Below are positions 8,177 through 15,870 of a stretch of DNA of 20,876 nucleotides, one piece after another. The stretch lies in the IMG/VR virus record IMGVR_UViG_3300024256_000066, positions 1 through 20,876 of that record, one strand, 5' to 3'. A model generated the notes under the pieces. The model did no database searches and had not been told where the DNA came from. It saw only the letters and a program-made list of their open reading frames with translations. Position 1 is the first letter of the stretch. Every line of letters starts with the position of its first letter. Origin of the DNA: a virus. The translations under genes were made by a program, and so were the position numbers.

Positions 8177-8854
8177 TTAGCCCTCTTGTGGTGAAGAGCT
8201 AACATCACTCTGCGTTTTAACGCCGATACCTGACATAAATGCCTGGTTATGCGACACTGCTCTCTGAGTATTCGCTGCGTACTCAGCGTCCTTAGAAAAG
8301 GCTCTGTACAGTACCCAGTCAATAATAGAGCTTAAGTACGTATCGTCTAGCTTAATTATCTCCGTGCTACTGCCAGCGGGATTTAAATCGGCCTCTGACA
8401 ACGTGTGAGCTCCCGGAGCGTCGGCGTACACAATTTCTACTTGCGCCGCTGTAGTTGCTGGTGGGTACACAAAGAACTCTTTGGGCTGTCTTGCGTCAAA
8501 CGTGTAGTTCTGGATGTTAACCGTGTTGGTTTCTCCGTGCCACGAAGGACGCTGATCGTCTAAGACGCTCCTATTAATAAGTCTTACTACCTTCTTGCTA
8601 GAAGAAGTAGCCAGGTTGCGAACTACGTCTAGTAGGCGTAGTCCTGTTGGAAAACTTGCGGCTAAAGTTTGACGTGTTCCGGCTACACATGTAAGGGTAG
8701 CGGTCTTCGAGTTAGCATCAGGGCGCATTAGAACAATCTGCAAATAGGATTCATTAATCCAGTTCTGCAATTCTAGGCGCGGCCAACGAACGTTTGTGTC
8801 CTGAAGAATGTCTTCAACACGCTTAACGACGTCTATTACTTTTATTGTTGCCAT
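8177..8854 (-). CDS. Putative head-tail adaptor, DUF6682-like, 225 aa
   Basis: The N-terminal helical segment VVKRVEDILQDTNVRWPRLELQ (split here: VVKRVEDILQDTNV then RWPRLELQNWINE) plus LQIVLMRPDA at 41-50 is the typical opening of phage adaptor proteins annotated as DUF6682. These have a helical bundle with an inserted beta domain, as in other portal-ring adaptors. The middle (FPTGLRLLDVVRN, EFFVYPPA, VEIVYADAPG) is beta-rich, and 165-195 (DDTYLSSIIDWVLYRAFSKD) is a conserved helix. It most likely docks under the portal ring. It begins with ATG at 8852-8854 behind GGAG, downstream of the capsid terminator, so expression may depend on read-through. Family assignment is from motif memory. Confidence 0.7.
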   Translation of the reverse strand: MATIKVIDVVKRVEDILQDTNVRWPRLELQNWINESYLQIVLMRPDANSKTATLTCVAGTRQTLAASFPTGLRLLDVVRNLATSSSKKVVRLINRSVLDDQRPSWHGETNTVNIQNYTFDARQPKEFFVYPPATTAAQVEIVYADAPGAHTLSEADLNPAGSSTEIIKLDDTYLSSIIDWVLYRAFSKDAEYAANTQRAVSHNQAFMSGIGVKTQSDVSSSPQEG

Positions 8855-8875
8855 AAGTTACTCCGTAATTTGGTA

Positions 8876-8900
8876 GAAAAGAGGGGGTTCCCCCCCTCTC
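8876..8900 (-). terminator. Rho-independent terminator after the capsid gene
   Basis: A perfect hairpin, GAGGGGG (8881-8887) with CCCCCTC (8892-8898) around a 4-nt loop, extends by one A-T pair. Read on the minus strand it is followed by TTTTCT. It lies 21 nt past the capsid stop and before the adaptor gene. The placement suggests partial termination, so capsid protein is made in excess over connector and tail proteins. Stem and U-tract are seen; the attenuation role is inferred. Confidence 0.75.
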
Positions 8901-8920
8901 TCATTAGTTAGGGTTGCTTA

Positions 8921-9919
8921 TTAAGGCGTGCCAACTAATGCTGTTACAAGAGCTTCACTCTTAACAACCTTACGGCCGTAAACAGATAGACCACGAACGA
9001 TGTCGCCGAAGTCTGTTTGGTTACGTAAAGGCTCAGTCTTAGTGATTTGCGATGCAAAAGCACATGATGCTTTAGTACCTGCAACCATCATACGACGTAG
9101 CTTAGCACCTGATGCTGTAGCACCCGTAGATGTAGCAGACAAGCCTGGAACCAATGCTTTACCTGCAGCACCGTGAGGTAGCAAGTTAGACACGTATACA
9201 GTTAAGCGGTCTAGCATACCAATCTTACCAGTACGAATAGTACTAGACTGGTCACCTGTGAAGTAAGCTTGAGCAATGTTAGATTGCATCAAGATGTTAC
9301 GGTCTTTAGGTGAGATGATTAACCAACGACCTTCTTCAGGAACGTTTTGCTCATCCATAGTAGCTGACATAGCTAAGATAGTGTTCAATACGTTCTGTGC
9401 AGTAGCGTCGTTGATTGGAGCAGCATCAGTACCTAAGTTGTAACTACTTGAAATTGCACCAGCAGTTGCGCCCTTATTGGCAGCAGCAGCACCTTCAGTA
9501 GAGAACCAGTTGAAGAAAGCTTCGTTTTCGATAGAAATCTTCAGTTGCTTAGCAGCGTCATCAGTAAATGTGTTCATCAAGTCGATGTCAGCTTGGTGTG
9601 CCAATACGTCGTTTGTTTGAACAGAGAAGTACTTACCTTTGTTAATCTGCATATCAGTGTAGATTGGTACAGGTACTTCGCTTGTTAGTGTTGAACCAGC
9701 GCCAGCGTAGTCGTTAATAGTAATCGACGGTGCTGTACGGATACGGATAGTATCGCCTTGGTTTTTAATTTCGCCTTCCCAGTCAGTGTTAGACACTTCT
9801 GAAAGCATTGTGTTTGCATAAAATTTAGCATTCAGCTTATTAGACCACAATTGTGGGATAAAACCGCCTGAATACGTTGGGCTAGTAGTAAAACTACCGG
9901 TGGTTGGAAAAACAGCCAT
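8921..9919 (-). CDS. Major capsid protein, P22 coat-like, 332 aa
   Basis: The sequence begins MAVFPTTGSFTTSPTYSGGF and contains PQLWSNKLNAKFYANTMLSE, EIKNQGDTIRIRTAPSITIN, IYTDMQINKGKYFSVQTND, ISPKDRNILMQSN and TKTEPLRNQTDFGDIVRGLS. This is the recurrent pattern of P22-type and related HK97-fold coat proteins in podoviruses: W..KL...F, GDTI.I, a DD..K...... helix and a C-terminal GD.VRGL..YG. It forms the icosahedral shell. The gene has a strong AAGGAG site (9-nt spacing), sits directly after the scaffold gene and ends before a strong terminator, the usual layout for the most abundant virion protein. At 332 aa it is shorter than P22 gp5 (about 430), so it probably lacks the large inserted domain. 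Confidence 0.92.
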   Translation of the reverse strand: MAVFPTTGSFTTSPTYSGGFIPQLWSNKLNAKFYANTMLSEVSNTDWEGEIKNQGDTIRIRTAPSITINDYAGAGSTLTSEVPVPIYTDMQINKGKYFSVQTNDVLAHQADIDLMNTFTDDAAKQLKISIENEAFFNWFSTEGAAAANKGATAGAISSSYNLGTDAAPINDATAQNVLNTILAMSATMDEQNVPEEGRWLIISPKDRNILMQSNIAQAYFTGDQSSTIRTGKIGMLDRLTVYVSNLLPHGAAGKALVPGLSATSTGATASGAKLRRMMVAGTKASCAFASQITKTEPLRNQTDFGDIVRGLSVYGRKVVKSEALVTALVGTP

Positions 9920-9981
9920 TTCTTACTCCTTATAAAAGTTTAACATCATTGTAGGTTAACGGCTGTTGAGTACAATCGTGA

Positions 9982-10959
9982 CTAGTTTTTAACTCGTCCT
10001 TCCATGTACGCAGCTGTTAACTCTGCTTCAAGTTTTGCCGCCTCGCTATACTTACCACTAGTGTTTAGAGTTCGGGTCTTGGCCCAAGCATTATCCATCT
10101 GTTTAGATGAGTAAATCTTAGAACCTGCCGCGCTCTTAGTATCACTAGTGTTCGCTGAACGGTTTGGCGTTACCTGCTTCTCGAGTTCTGCTTGGCGAAC
10201 GCTCTTCCCTTGTTCTGCAGGAGCGATGCTTTCGTTAAACAGTTTCACATAATGTGCTACTGACTCTGCATCGCCTCTGTCAAACGCGGACTGAGCTTGA
10301 TCTCTGCGTGGCCCCCTAGACATAGGGTCATACTCGTTTAGCCACGCAACCCAACGGTCATCCTTGTCAAGTTGGTCAAACCCTGGAACTAAAACATTTA
10401 GTTTCTGAGCAAAACCCATCTCTCCAATTTGGTTACCGGTACTTGAGACCTGCTCGCGCAACTCTGCAATTACTTTCTCCTGTGCTTCGAAGCGCCCCTC
10501 ATAATCCTGGGACACTTCTTTGGCAACTCTACGTTGGAAATCAATCAAATCATCTCCGTACTCTTCTCGATCGGCATCGGTTACATAACTGACTTTCTCT
10601 TTAGGTGTTTCATCTTTGACTTTAGCCGCTTCGTCCATATCCTTACGGATACTTCCTAACTGGTCTGTAAGGTCTCTAACCTGCTGATGCAGTCTAGGTA
10701 CCTCAGCATCGTACTTACCTCGTAGGGTACTGTACTTCTGCTTAAAATCATCTGTAACATCTTTAGTGTCATCAGCCGGCTTTACTTCTTCAGGTGCAAG
10801 TGCTTCCTTCGGTTGCTCTTTAGTTACTTCGTCCTTGGTATCCTCAACTACTTTTAGCTTCGACTCGTCGGTCTTTTCTAATCCTTCATTTTGGGCTAGT
10901 ACTTTCTCTAACTCTTCAACTTCAGCAAGCTGTGCTTGCACTTGTTTTGGCAATGCCAT
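9982..10959 (-). CDS. Capsid scaffolding protein, 325 aa
   Basis: The protein is highly charged and helical. Residues 1-75 are acidic (VEELEKVLAQNEGLEKTDES, VKPADDTKDVTDD), 85-120 and 150-180 look like coiled coils (YDAEVPRLHQQVRDLTDQLG and EAQEKVIAELREQVSS), and the C-terminus (SKQMDNAWAKTR then YSEAAKLEAELTAAYMEGR) is a helical, basic-acidic tail. There is no cysteine. This composition, together with its place between portal and coat genes, is diagnostic of a P22-type scaffold, which drives procapsid assembly and exits before packaging. The C-terminal helix would be the coat-binding part by analogy. The ATG has an AAGGAG site. Two of only four GATC sites in the window lie in this gene (10299 and 10569). 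Confidence 0.85.
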   Translation of the reverse strand: MALPKQVQAQLAEVEELEKVLAQNEGLEKTDESKLKVVEDTKDEVTKEQPKEALAPEEVKPADDTKDVTDDFKQKYSTLRGKYDAEVPRLHQQVRDLTDQLGSIRKDMDEAAKVKDETPKEKVSYVTDADREEYGDDLIDFQRRVAKEVSQDYEGRFEAQEKVIAELREQVSSTGNQIGEMGFAQKLNVLVPGFDQLDKDDRWVAWLNEYDPMSRGPRRDQAQSAFDRGDAESVAHYVKLFNESIAPAEQGKSVRQAELEKQVTPNRSANTSDTKSAAGSKIYSSKQMDNAWAKTRTLNTSGKYSEAAKLEAELTAAYMEGRVKN

Positions 10960-11039
10960 TTTCTTTCTCCTTAAAGCACCAACTCTGTTTCGCAGCGTCC
11001 TATTGGTATGCTGCTCCCGTTATGGTGTGCTTAACAAAT

Positions 11040-11057
11040 GCGATAGTTTCCTATCGC
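11040..11057 (-). other. Stable hairpin with GAAA tetraloop across a stop codon
   Basis: GCGATAG (11040-11046) pairs perfectly with CTATCGC (11051-11057). On the minus-strand transcript the loop is GAAA, a stable GNRA tetraloop. The TAG stop of the 77-aa gene lies in the left arm of the RNA hairpin. There is no proper U-tract after it (ATTTGTT), so it is a weak terminator at best; RNA stabilisation or processing is an alternative. Confidence 0.5.
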
Positions 11058-11284
11058 TCCTCAATCACCTTAGACGATTCATTTATCGCCTTGAGTAAAT
11101 CTTCAAAAGCTTCTGCTCGTCCTTGCAAACGGTGGAGTTTTCCCGTTTCGTTTGCATACACCAGCTTCTGCTTAGCTCCTTCGAGTTCATCCGTCAGGAG
11201 TGTTAATAATGCCTCGTTTCCTGGCTCTTTCAGCTCTTTTAGGGCCTTTAGCGTTTGTGTTCCTAGCTTATTAACGTAAATCAT
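11051..11284 (-). CDS. Small conserved helical protein of unknown function, 77 aa
   Basis: The sequence is almost entirely helical (TLKALKELKEPGNEALLTLL, then KLHRLQGRAEAFEDLLKAIN). Proteins with the LHRLQGRAExxxDLLKxI motif occur between portal and scaffold genes in many phages; no function is known to me. The ATG at 11282-11284 is immediately preceded by an in-frame TAA and has no clear ribosome site, which suggests weak or coupled translation. A small accessory of portal or scaffold assembly is possible. The stop codon lies inside a hairpin. Confidence 0.65.
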   Translation of the reverse strand: MIYVNKLGTQTLKALKELKEPGNEALLTLLTDELEGAKQKLVYANETGKLHRLQGRAEAFEDLLKAINESSKVIEER

Positions 11285-11328
11285 TTAACTACATAATACC
11301 AAAGAAAAAGGGTCTGTGGTACTTAATT

Positions 11329-13392
11329 TCACTTACCATTAGGTTTAGGGCTGAAATTGTTGTCTTGTCGACCCCCCATTTCAGTACCATCTTCCTGTAA
11401 ATTAGCAGCTGCCTGTCCTTGTGCCTGTTGCATCTGCTGCTGCTGCATTTGCATCATCATCTGCTCCTGCTGTTGCTGAGCGGCTATTTCTTGCTGTTTC
11501 TGGACCTCTTCACGAGATGGCACAAGCCTGTCAATATTGGTGTTGAGATTTCCAGCAAGGTCGCGTAATAGTTCAGCCGTTCCTGGCAAACCAACAATCT
11601 GCTGCGCCACAGGGCTTTCCAGTACCAGACGTAAGAACTCAGTTTTACGAACTGCTTCAGCCTCTTTGACGACCAGCGAGGTCGCTCCTCTTGCAACAAT
11701 TTGTACATCACCAATTAACTCCGGGTCTTGTGAATAGCGTAAGTTTCTCTGGTACTGACGCTCAAGCATCGGGTTAAGCACATCGTGGTCGATGTTACTT
11801 ATAACCTGCTTAATACTCTTACCAGCGTTTGAAATCAACATCGACAAGCCGGACGACGTACGTCCTGCACCTGGGACGTGTTGTCCTGTCATGTATTTCG
11901 GAATACCTGTAATCTCGTCAGCTATATCCATGAACCTATCGAACACAGCCATAAGCTCTTGTGCGTTTGAATTCGGCTGGAAAAAGTTAATAGGCTGTGA
12001 AGCATCACCGTATTCTGACTGCTGGAACTGCCAAATCTTCCAAGGATACATCTGCGTAATGTCCTCGCCTGCAGGTAAGCGACTTACGTTAACTCCTACT
12101 TGAGGACCAGAAGAAATACCCATGTTATTAGCTAAGGCACGAGCAGCTGCGTTACACATGTTCTGCGCGTCCATACATAAATCTGAAACACCGTTGCCGT
12201 CAAGTCGGCCTGGGACCTTCTCGAACGACGAGACGTAATATGGTTTACGACCGATAGGGTCGTAGTTAAGTACGGCTTTAATAACTATGTTATCAACCAT
12301 CCATACTTCACAAGGGTAAGACATCTGAGCATCGTCGATGTCCTTCTCGTCTAAACCCCATTCTAATAAAAGTTTACCTGGGATAGAGTCCCACAGTTGA
12401 ACTGCTGCAATAAGGTCCGAGTTAGCCTCGTCGAAGTCTTTACCCTCTAAGACTTCAAACTCAGAGTCCTCGCGGTCTAACCAGTCGAACCCACCAATAC
12501 CGAAGTCCGACAGCAACGCTCGTACTGACGCCTCGTCGTATCCCTCGACGCCTATCATGGCCTCGACGTCTTCTCTAGTTAAGTGGTGAACCTCAATGAT
12601 AGGCATGTTCTGGATGTCGTCACCCCACGGGGCCCAGTAGAATTTGTAAGGGTCTACTCTTTCCCACTCATCTCTAACGATTTCTTTAGTAACAAGCTCG
12701 CCGTTCTCCCACTGTAACTTCTTACGCTTACGGGGGACTGGACCTTTCAGTACCGCATACGGATATGTCGCGATGTCGTTAGTAAATTCAAATAGCGCCT
12801 TGACGAAACCACCTTCTAACAGCTGGTCTTCCATTTTCTTTTCCATACGATCAACGCGTTTGTCCGCTTCGAACTCCATCTCACGCATGGCTACGTCTTT
12901 CATGTCTGCTGCTAATTTCTTAAGGCCAATCTCATCGATAGCCTCACCACCCAACTCATAGTACTGCTGCAAATTCTGCTGCATGATACCTTGAAGGCGG
13001 TCAATTAATTCTGGTGGAACTTCTGGTACTGGAGTCGCTTCGATAGACCATGGCTTATCGGAACCAGTACCTAGTAGCGTGTCACGCAACCAAGCAGTCG
13101 CGGTACGACACTTCGTACTGACGATACCCATAAATAGTTCTGAACCACCTTGGGCTTGAATCTCTGCAAGTTTAGTTGGAGAGTACTCCATGTTGCGAGC
13201 GCGAGCAGTTTCAATCAAGCGAGGCTCAATGTCTTTCTTCTTGTGGTCACGCATCGTAGTCCAGCGTTTACGCGTGTGCGCAGCTAAACCTACTAGCAGT
13301 TCACTCTGTTGTTTTTCTTCTGACTCGCGTTTAGCTCTAGCTTCCAAATCGGAAGAACTAGCAACGGGGATTAAAGCAGGACCTAAAGACAT
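11329..13392 (-). CDS. Portal protein, podovirus-type, 687 aa
   Basis: The length and order of features fit the large portal of P22-like and related podoviruses. Residues 35-65 form a helical, basic N-terminal region (RKRWTTMRDHKKKDIEPRL). Residues 80-115 carry ELFMGIVSTKCRTATAWLRD. A wing region follows (YPYAVLKGPVPRKRKK, EWERVDPYKFYWAP). Residues 395-440 include YDPIGRKPYYVSSF and GNGVSDLCMDAQNMCNAAAR, and 490-540 carry the crown/tunnel region with ITGIPKYMTG and GRTSSGLSMLIS. The tail at about 630-665 is a glutamine/methionine-rich stretch, then a charged disordered end. The protein forms the dodecameric ring through which DNA is packaged. It is downstream of terminase and behind its own candidate promoter. 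The ribosome site (GAG, 8-nt spacing) is weak. Confidence 0.9.
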   Translation of the reverse strand: MSLGPALIPVASSSDLEARAKRESEEKQQSELLVGLAAHTRKRWTTMRDHKKKDIEPRLIETARARNMEYSPTKLAEIQAQGGSELFMGIVSTKCRTATAWLRDTLLGTGSDKPWSIEATPVPEVPPELIDRLQGIMQQNLQQYYELGGEAIDEIGLKKLAADMKDVAMREMEFEADKRVDRMEKKMEDQLLEGGFVKALFEFTNDIATYPYAVLKGPVPRKRKKLQWENGELVTKEIVRDEWERVDPYKFYWAPWGDDIQNMPIIEVHHLTREDVEAMIGVEGYDEASVRALLSDFGIGGFDWLDREDSEFEVLEGKDFDEANSDLIAAVQLWDSIPGKLLLEWGLDEKDIDDAQMSYPCEVWMVDNIVIKAVLNYDPIGRKPYYVSSFEKVPGRLDGNGVSDLCMDAQNMCNAAARALANNMGISSGPQVGVNVSRLPAGEDITQMYPWKIWQFQQSEYGDASQPINFFQPNSNAQELMAVFDRFMDIADEITGIPKYMTGQHVPGAGRTSSGLSMLISNAGKSIKQVISNIDHDVLNPMLERQYQRNLRYSQDPELIGDVQIVARGATSLVVKEAEAVRKTEFLRLVLESPVAQQIVGLPGTAELLRDLAGNLNTNIDRLVPSREEVQKQQEIAAQQQQEQMMMQMQQQQMQQAQGQAAANLQEDGTEMGGRQDNNFSPKPNGK

Positions 13393-13423
13393 AAATTTCT
13401 CATATTAACATGAATATGCTAAT

Positions 13424-13452
13424 ATGCTACCATCAGAACGCGTCGTTGTCAA
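13424..13452 (-). promoter_or_regulatory. Candidate sigma70-type promoter upstream of the portal gene
   Basis: In the 64-nt gap between terminase and portal, the minus strand has a perfect TTGACA (13452-13447), 17 nt, then TAGCAT (13429-13424; 4 of 6 to consensus). A tandem 8-bp repeat AATATGCT (13413-13428) duplicates the -10 region. A 6-bp inverted repeat CATATT...AATATG spans 13401-13418 near the expected start site. These suggest a regulated internal promoter; activity is inferred. Confidence 0.5.
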
Positions 13453-13456
13453 CATT

Positions 13457-14893
13457 TTATGTCCAACCAAACGCAGAAACTTTCTTAACTTCTCGTCGAG
13501 CCCCTTGCCCAGCTGTAGTACCGAACACTTCACCACCATCAGCGTGTAAGCAGAGGTACTGGAACGCATCCGCGACATCAGACCAAGGGTGTGATTTTTC
13601 TGGTTTCTCATCTTTTATACCTTTCGTGTTGATTTTATAACGATATTTTCCAGCTAAACCTTGAACCAACGAGTTCGCTGCATCATGGTCTATCATTAGG
13701 CCGTACTTACCATCAACTATTCGCGTCATGTACTTTTCTACTGCTGCTAAACGCGCAGCCACAGAGTTCGTTTTCGCGGCTTTTATCGAGAAACCCTCAG
13801 CACGATATATGTCGGCTACTGTTCTCTCGTCTGTCTGTGCCCTTTGGAACGCAGCGGGGTCAATTATCACCAGCGATGTCCTTCCAGGAAACTTGTTAGC
13901 TAACAACGGCTTCAGTTTCTCACGTACGAACCTTAGCGCGCCCATGTCTTCTGAGATTATCGAGTCATAAATAACCAAACGACCGTCGTATATCACTTGT
14001 CCTATCACCGCTGCTGGTGTTAGACCCGCGTCGATTCCTATTAGTATAGGCGCGTCACTTACCATCGGTATCAGTGGCGTTTTAGATGTATGGTGTTGTC
14101 TATCGAACGACCTAAACACTGGCTGCCCACTCAGTGACTTACCAAACTCAGCATGTATGTACACGGCTTTCCAGTCTTCAGTTTTACCGTGCGCAAGGTT
14201 ATCGTAGTAGTCATCAGGTAGGAACTGTGTCCAGTCCGCTTCTGGTGCTAAACCAGATGGCTGAATAGTTACGTGCATGTTTTCTGGCGGGTTAGACAGC
14301 AGCTCTTCCCAAAAAGTATCTTGGTCTGGTGGGTTAGTCATCCCCCACAGGTGCGCGTTCGGTTTCCCGTCGTCAGTCTGACAACCCACCCCGTTCATCA
14401 TTTTGTCCGGGTAACGTCCTAGACGACCCTGTGCTGCGTTGTAGATGTCTGGATGTATCTCTCTAAACTCATCGAATATGAAAAAGGATGCCTGAAGAGA
14501 TAGTAGTCTTCGCACGTCATTCGCGTCATCTAGACCACGAAACAACACCTCACACTCTATGTCACCAACCTTTATGACGAATTTGTATTCCGTCTTGAGG
14601 AAGCTACCCATCACGCCATCAGGTATCCACTTCATAAAGTCTGGTATGGACGTGTCCCTCAACTGCTCTCGGGTGTTACGTACCCAGATGGCTCGAGACC
14701 GTCTGACCCCGTCATTACATGGAGCCATCAGAGCGGCGTGGTGCAATATTTTCATCACACCGGCTGTCGTTTTAGTCGAACCAACGGGGCCAACAGCTAG
14801 TGATATAAACTTGGTTGAGTAGAAGAAGTCGTCAAGCGACTTGATAACTTCGAAGTTTATCTCGTGCGCGGGGGTCTGGGGAACGGTAGCCAC
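13457..14893 (-). CDS. terL: Terminase large subunit (packaging ATPase and nuclease), 478 aa
   Basis: The ATPase domain has Walker A GPVGSTKT at residues 35-42 and Walker B FFIFDEF at 137-143 with catalytic E142, plus WGMTNPP near 183-189 as the coupling motif. The nuclease domain has IGIDAG (D288), IIDPAA (D345) and HPWSDVADAFQY (D439, D442), the acidic residues of an RNase-H-like metal site. All key residues are present. The protein drives ATP-powered DNA translocation into the prohead at the portal and cuts the concatemer. It starts with GTG, sharing one base with the TAG of the upstream gene (TAGTG), so the pair is probably coupled. The length is typical of phage large terminases. Confidence 0.95.
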   Translation of the reverse strand: MATVPQTPAHEINFEVIKSLDDFFYSTKFISLAVGPVGSTKTTAGVMKILHHAALMAPCNDGVRRSRAIWVRNTREQLRDTSIPDFMKWIPDGVMGSFLKTEYKFVIKVGDIECEVLFRGLDDANDVRRLLSLQASFFIFDEFREIHPDIYNAAQGRLGRYPDKMMNGVGCQTDDGKPNAHLWGMTNPPDQDTFWEELLSNPPENMHVTIQPSGLAPEADWTQFLPDDYYDNLAHGKTEDWKAVYIHAEFGKSLSGQPVFRSFDRQHHTSKTPLIPMVSDAPILIGIDAGLTPAAVIGQVIYDGRLVIYDSIISEDMGALRFVREKLKPLLANKFPGRTSLVIIDPAAFQRAQTDERTVADIYRAEGFSIKAAKTNSVAARLAAVEKYMTRIVDGKYGLMIDHDAANSLVQGLAGKYRYKINTKGIKDEKPEKSHPWSDVADAFQYLCLHADGGEVFGTTAGQGARREVKKVSAFGWT

Positions 14894-15231
14894 TAGACTG
14901 TACTGCCTTCTATGGTTATCGCTTCCTCTTTGTCCTTGGCGCGTGTGATGTTGATTACGACTTGTGGTCCGTTGGCTCCAACTGCGTCTTTGCCGTCAGG
15001 TTCCAACTTACCCATCTTGTTCAACATCTTCTGAAACTCCAAACGAGTAGCAGGGTTGATTGTAGGGTTCTGCATGTGGCGGAAGAGGTTATCCAAGTTA
15101 ACTGCACCCATAAGACGGGCTAATGTTTCCATCTTGGTAGGGTCGTCCTCAATCATCTGCAGTTGCCCGCGGGATAAGATGGAGGTGTGTTCGAACGCCG
15201 GGTCTGTAAGTTTATCTACTTGATTGCTCAT
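14893..15231 (-). CDS. Probable terminase small subunit
   Basis: This 112-residue frame begins MSNQVDKLTDPAF and ends with PQVVINITRAKDKEEAITIE. Its middle is helical (QLQMIEDDPTKMETLARLMG, then ATRLEFQKMLNKMGKL). Position directly before and coupled to terL and the C-terminal VVINIT beta segment, seen at the end of several small terminases, support a DNA-recognition subunit. No classical helix-turn-helix is obvious, so the call is mainly from context. Two starts are possible: ATG at 15231 with GGA 4 nt upstream, or TTG at 15240 with AGG 5 nt upstream, adding MDI. I chose ATG. With the TTG start, the first codon would overlap the predicted promoter's -10. Confidence 0.6.
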   Translation of the reverse strand: MSNQVDKLTDPAFEHTSILSRGQLQMIEDDPTKMETLARLMGAVNLDNLFRHMQNPTINPATRLEFQKMLNKMGKLEPDGKDAVGANGPQVVINITRAKDKEEAITIEGSTV

Positions 15232-15239
15232 AATATCCA

Positions 15240-15269
15240 AGTGTACCTGTATAGACAGGTGTTTGTCAA
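15240..15269 (-). promoter_or_regulatory. Candidate packaging-operon promoter with palindromic operator
   Basis: Minus-strand TTGACA (15269-15264) is followed after 18 nt by TACACT (15245-15240; 4 of 6). A perfect palindrome, ACCTGTCTATACAGGT (15245-15260), fills the spacer between the two boxes, the position where a repressor would block polymerase. It would drive terminase and the whole leftward structural cluster. If this start site is used, the ATG at 15231 is almost leaderless, which weakens the assignment. Confidence 0.4.
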
Positions 15270-15303
15270 TAATATCGTTATTTTAGCAGGCTGGAATTTT
15301 TTT

Positions 15304-15420
15304 GGGGGGCTATTTATGGGGCGGGGTGTTTCTATGAAGTGGCTCTTTTTGAGCGAGGTCTAAAAATTAGGGGGTTGTTATATGAAGTACATAAGGATGG
15401 GTGGGCACCCCCACCCCTCT
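15304..15420. repeat. G-rich block with imperfect direct repeat and GC hairpin
   Basis: Runs of G (six at 15304-15309, four at 15318-15321, four at 15323-15326, five at 15370-15374) stand out in AT-rich flanks. GGGGTGTTTCTATGAAGT (15323-15340) recurs imperfectly as GGGGTTGTTATATGAAGT (15371-15388), 48 bp apart. A 7-bp GGGTGGG/CCCACCC stem with 4-nt loop follows at 15399-15416. Position just upstream of the probable small terminase makes a pac or cos element conceivable, but nothing proves it. Confidence 0.4.
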
Positions 15421-15692
15421 GCGTTCCCTACCCCCTATATGGACGTTTTGCTATTAGTGTAAGAAGTGTTCCACCCACACTATAAAAAGAGTAGCCCGTT
15501 GCAGGGCAGTGGATTTGCAAGGCTGTAAGCAGGTAGTAGTGATATATAGATTTTATATAAAGCCTATCAGAAAGCAGTAAAAGGTACGGGATAAGTATAA
15601 CCTTTAGATACAATTTAAAGCCCGCTCCAATAATGCTAAAAGGCATGATTAAGAAGGAGAATCCCCGCGAATAGTAGAAATAACGGGGCTTG

Positions 15693-15732
15693 AGTGAGAA
15701 ATGCGAATAGTGGCGTATTCAATGTTCTCACT
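15693..15732. other. Two-tier inverted repeat in the leader of the rightward arm
   Basis: AGTGAGAA (15693-15700) pairs perfectly with TTCTCACT (15725-15732). Inside, after a symmetric 4x4 internal loop, GAATA (15705-15709) pairs with TATTC (15716-15720) around a 6-nt loop. There is no U-tract, so it is not a terminator. A weak promoter, TTCTCA (15725-15730) with 18-nt spacer and TACAAT (15749-15754), starts in its right arm, so an operator role is possible. Confidence 0.4.
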
Positions 15733-15828
15733 AAGGATAGAGAGGTATTACAATATAGGCATGAAAGTTGCACCCTTATACCAATCTATGCCTTATACAC
15801 GGAGTCATGTCATATTAAGTTATGGCGT

Positions 15829-15870
15829 GGTTTCGTTATGTGCATAAGTCATTGTGTGCATAACGAAATC
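15829..15870. other. Inverted repeat before the 179-aa gene
   Basis: TTTCGTTATG (15831-15840) pairs perfectly with CATAACGAAA (15859-15868), extended at both ends by G-C and G-T pairs and partly through the interior. Within it TGTGCATAA occurs twice (15839-15847 and 15855-15863), and TTATGTGCATAA (15836-15847) is itself a 5-2-5 palindrome. It lies 36 nt before the ATG of the 15907 gene. Either an operator pair or an RNA leader hairpin would fit. Confidence 0.45.

Noticed and set aside
15245-15260. LexA/SOS box
   Set aside because: The CTGT and ACAG halves are separated by 4 nt here, while the enterobacterial SOS box has 8. It is kept only as a generic palindrome.
15480-15640. Possible tRNA or tRNA-like fold
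   Set aside because: Small stems exist (GCCC/GGGC at 15494-15507), but there is no T-loop consensus and no cloverleaf.
15428-15646. 72-codon minus-strand frame in the inter-arm gap
   Set aside because: It has no ribosome site, no recognisable motif, a composition like the surrounding AT-rich DNA and overlaps hairpin structures.
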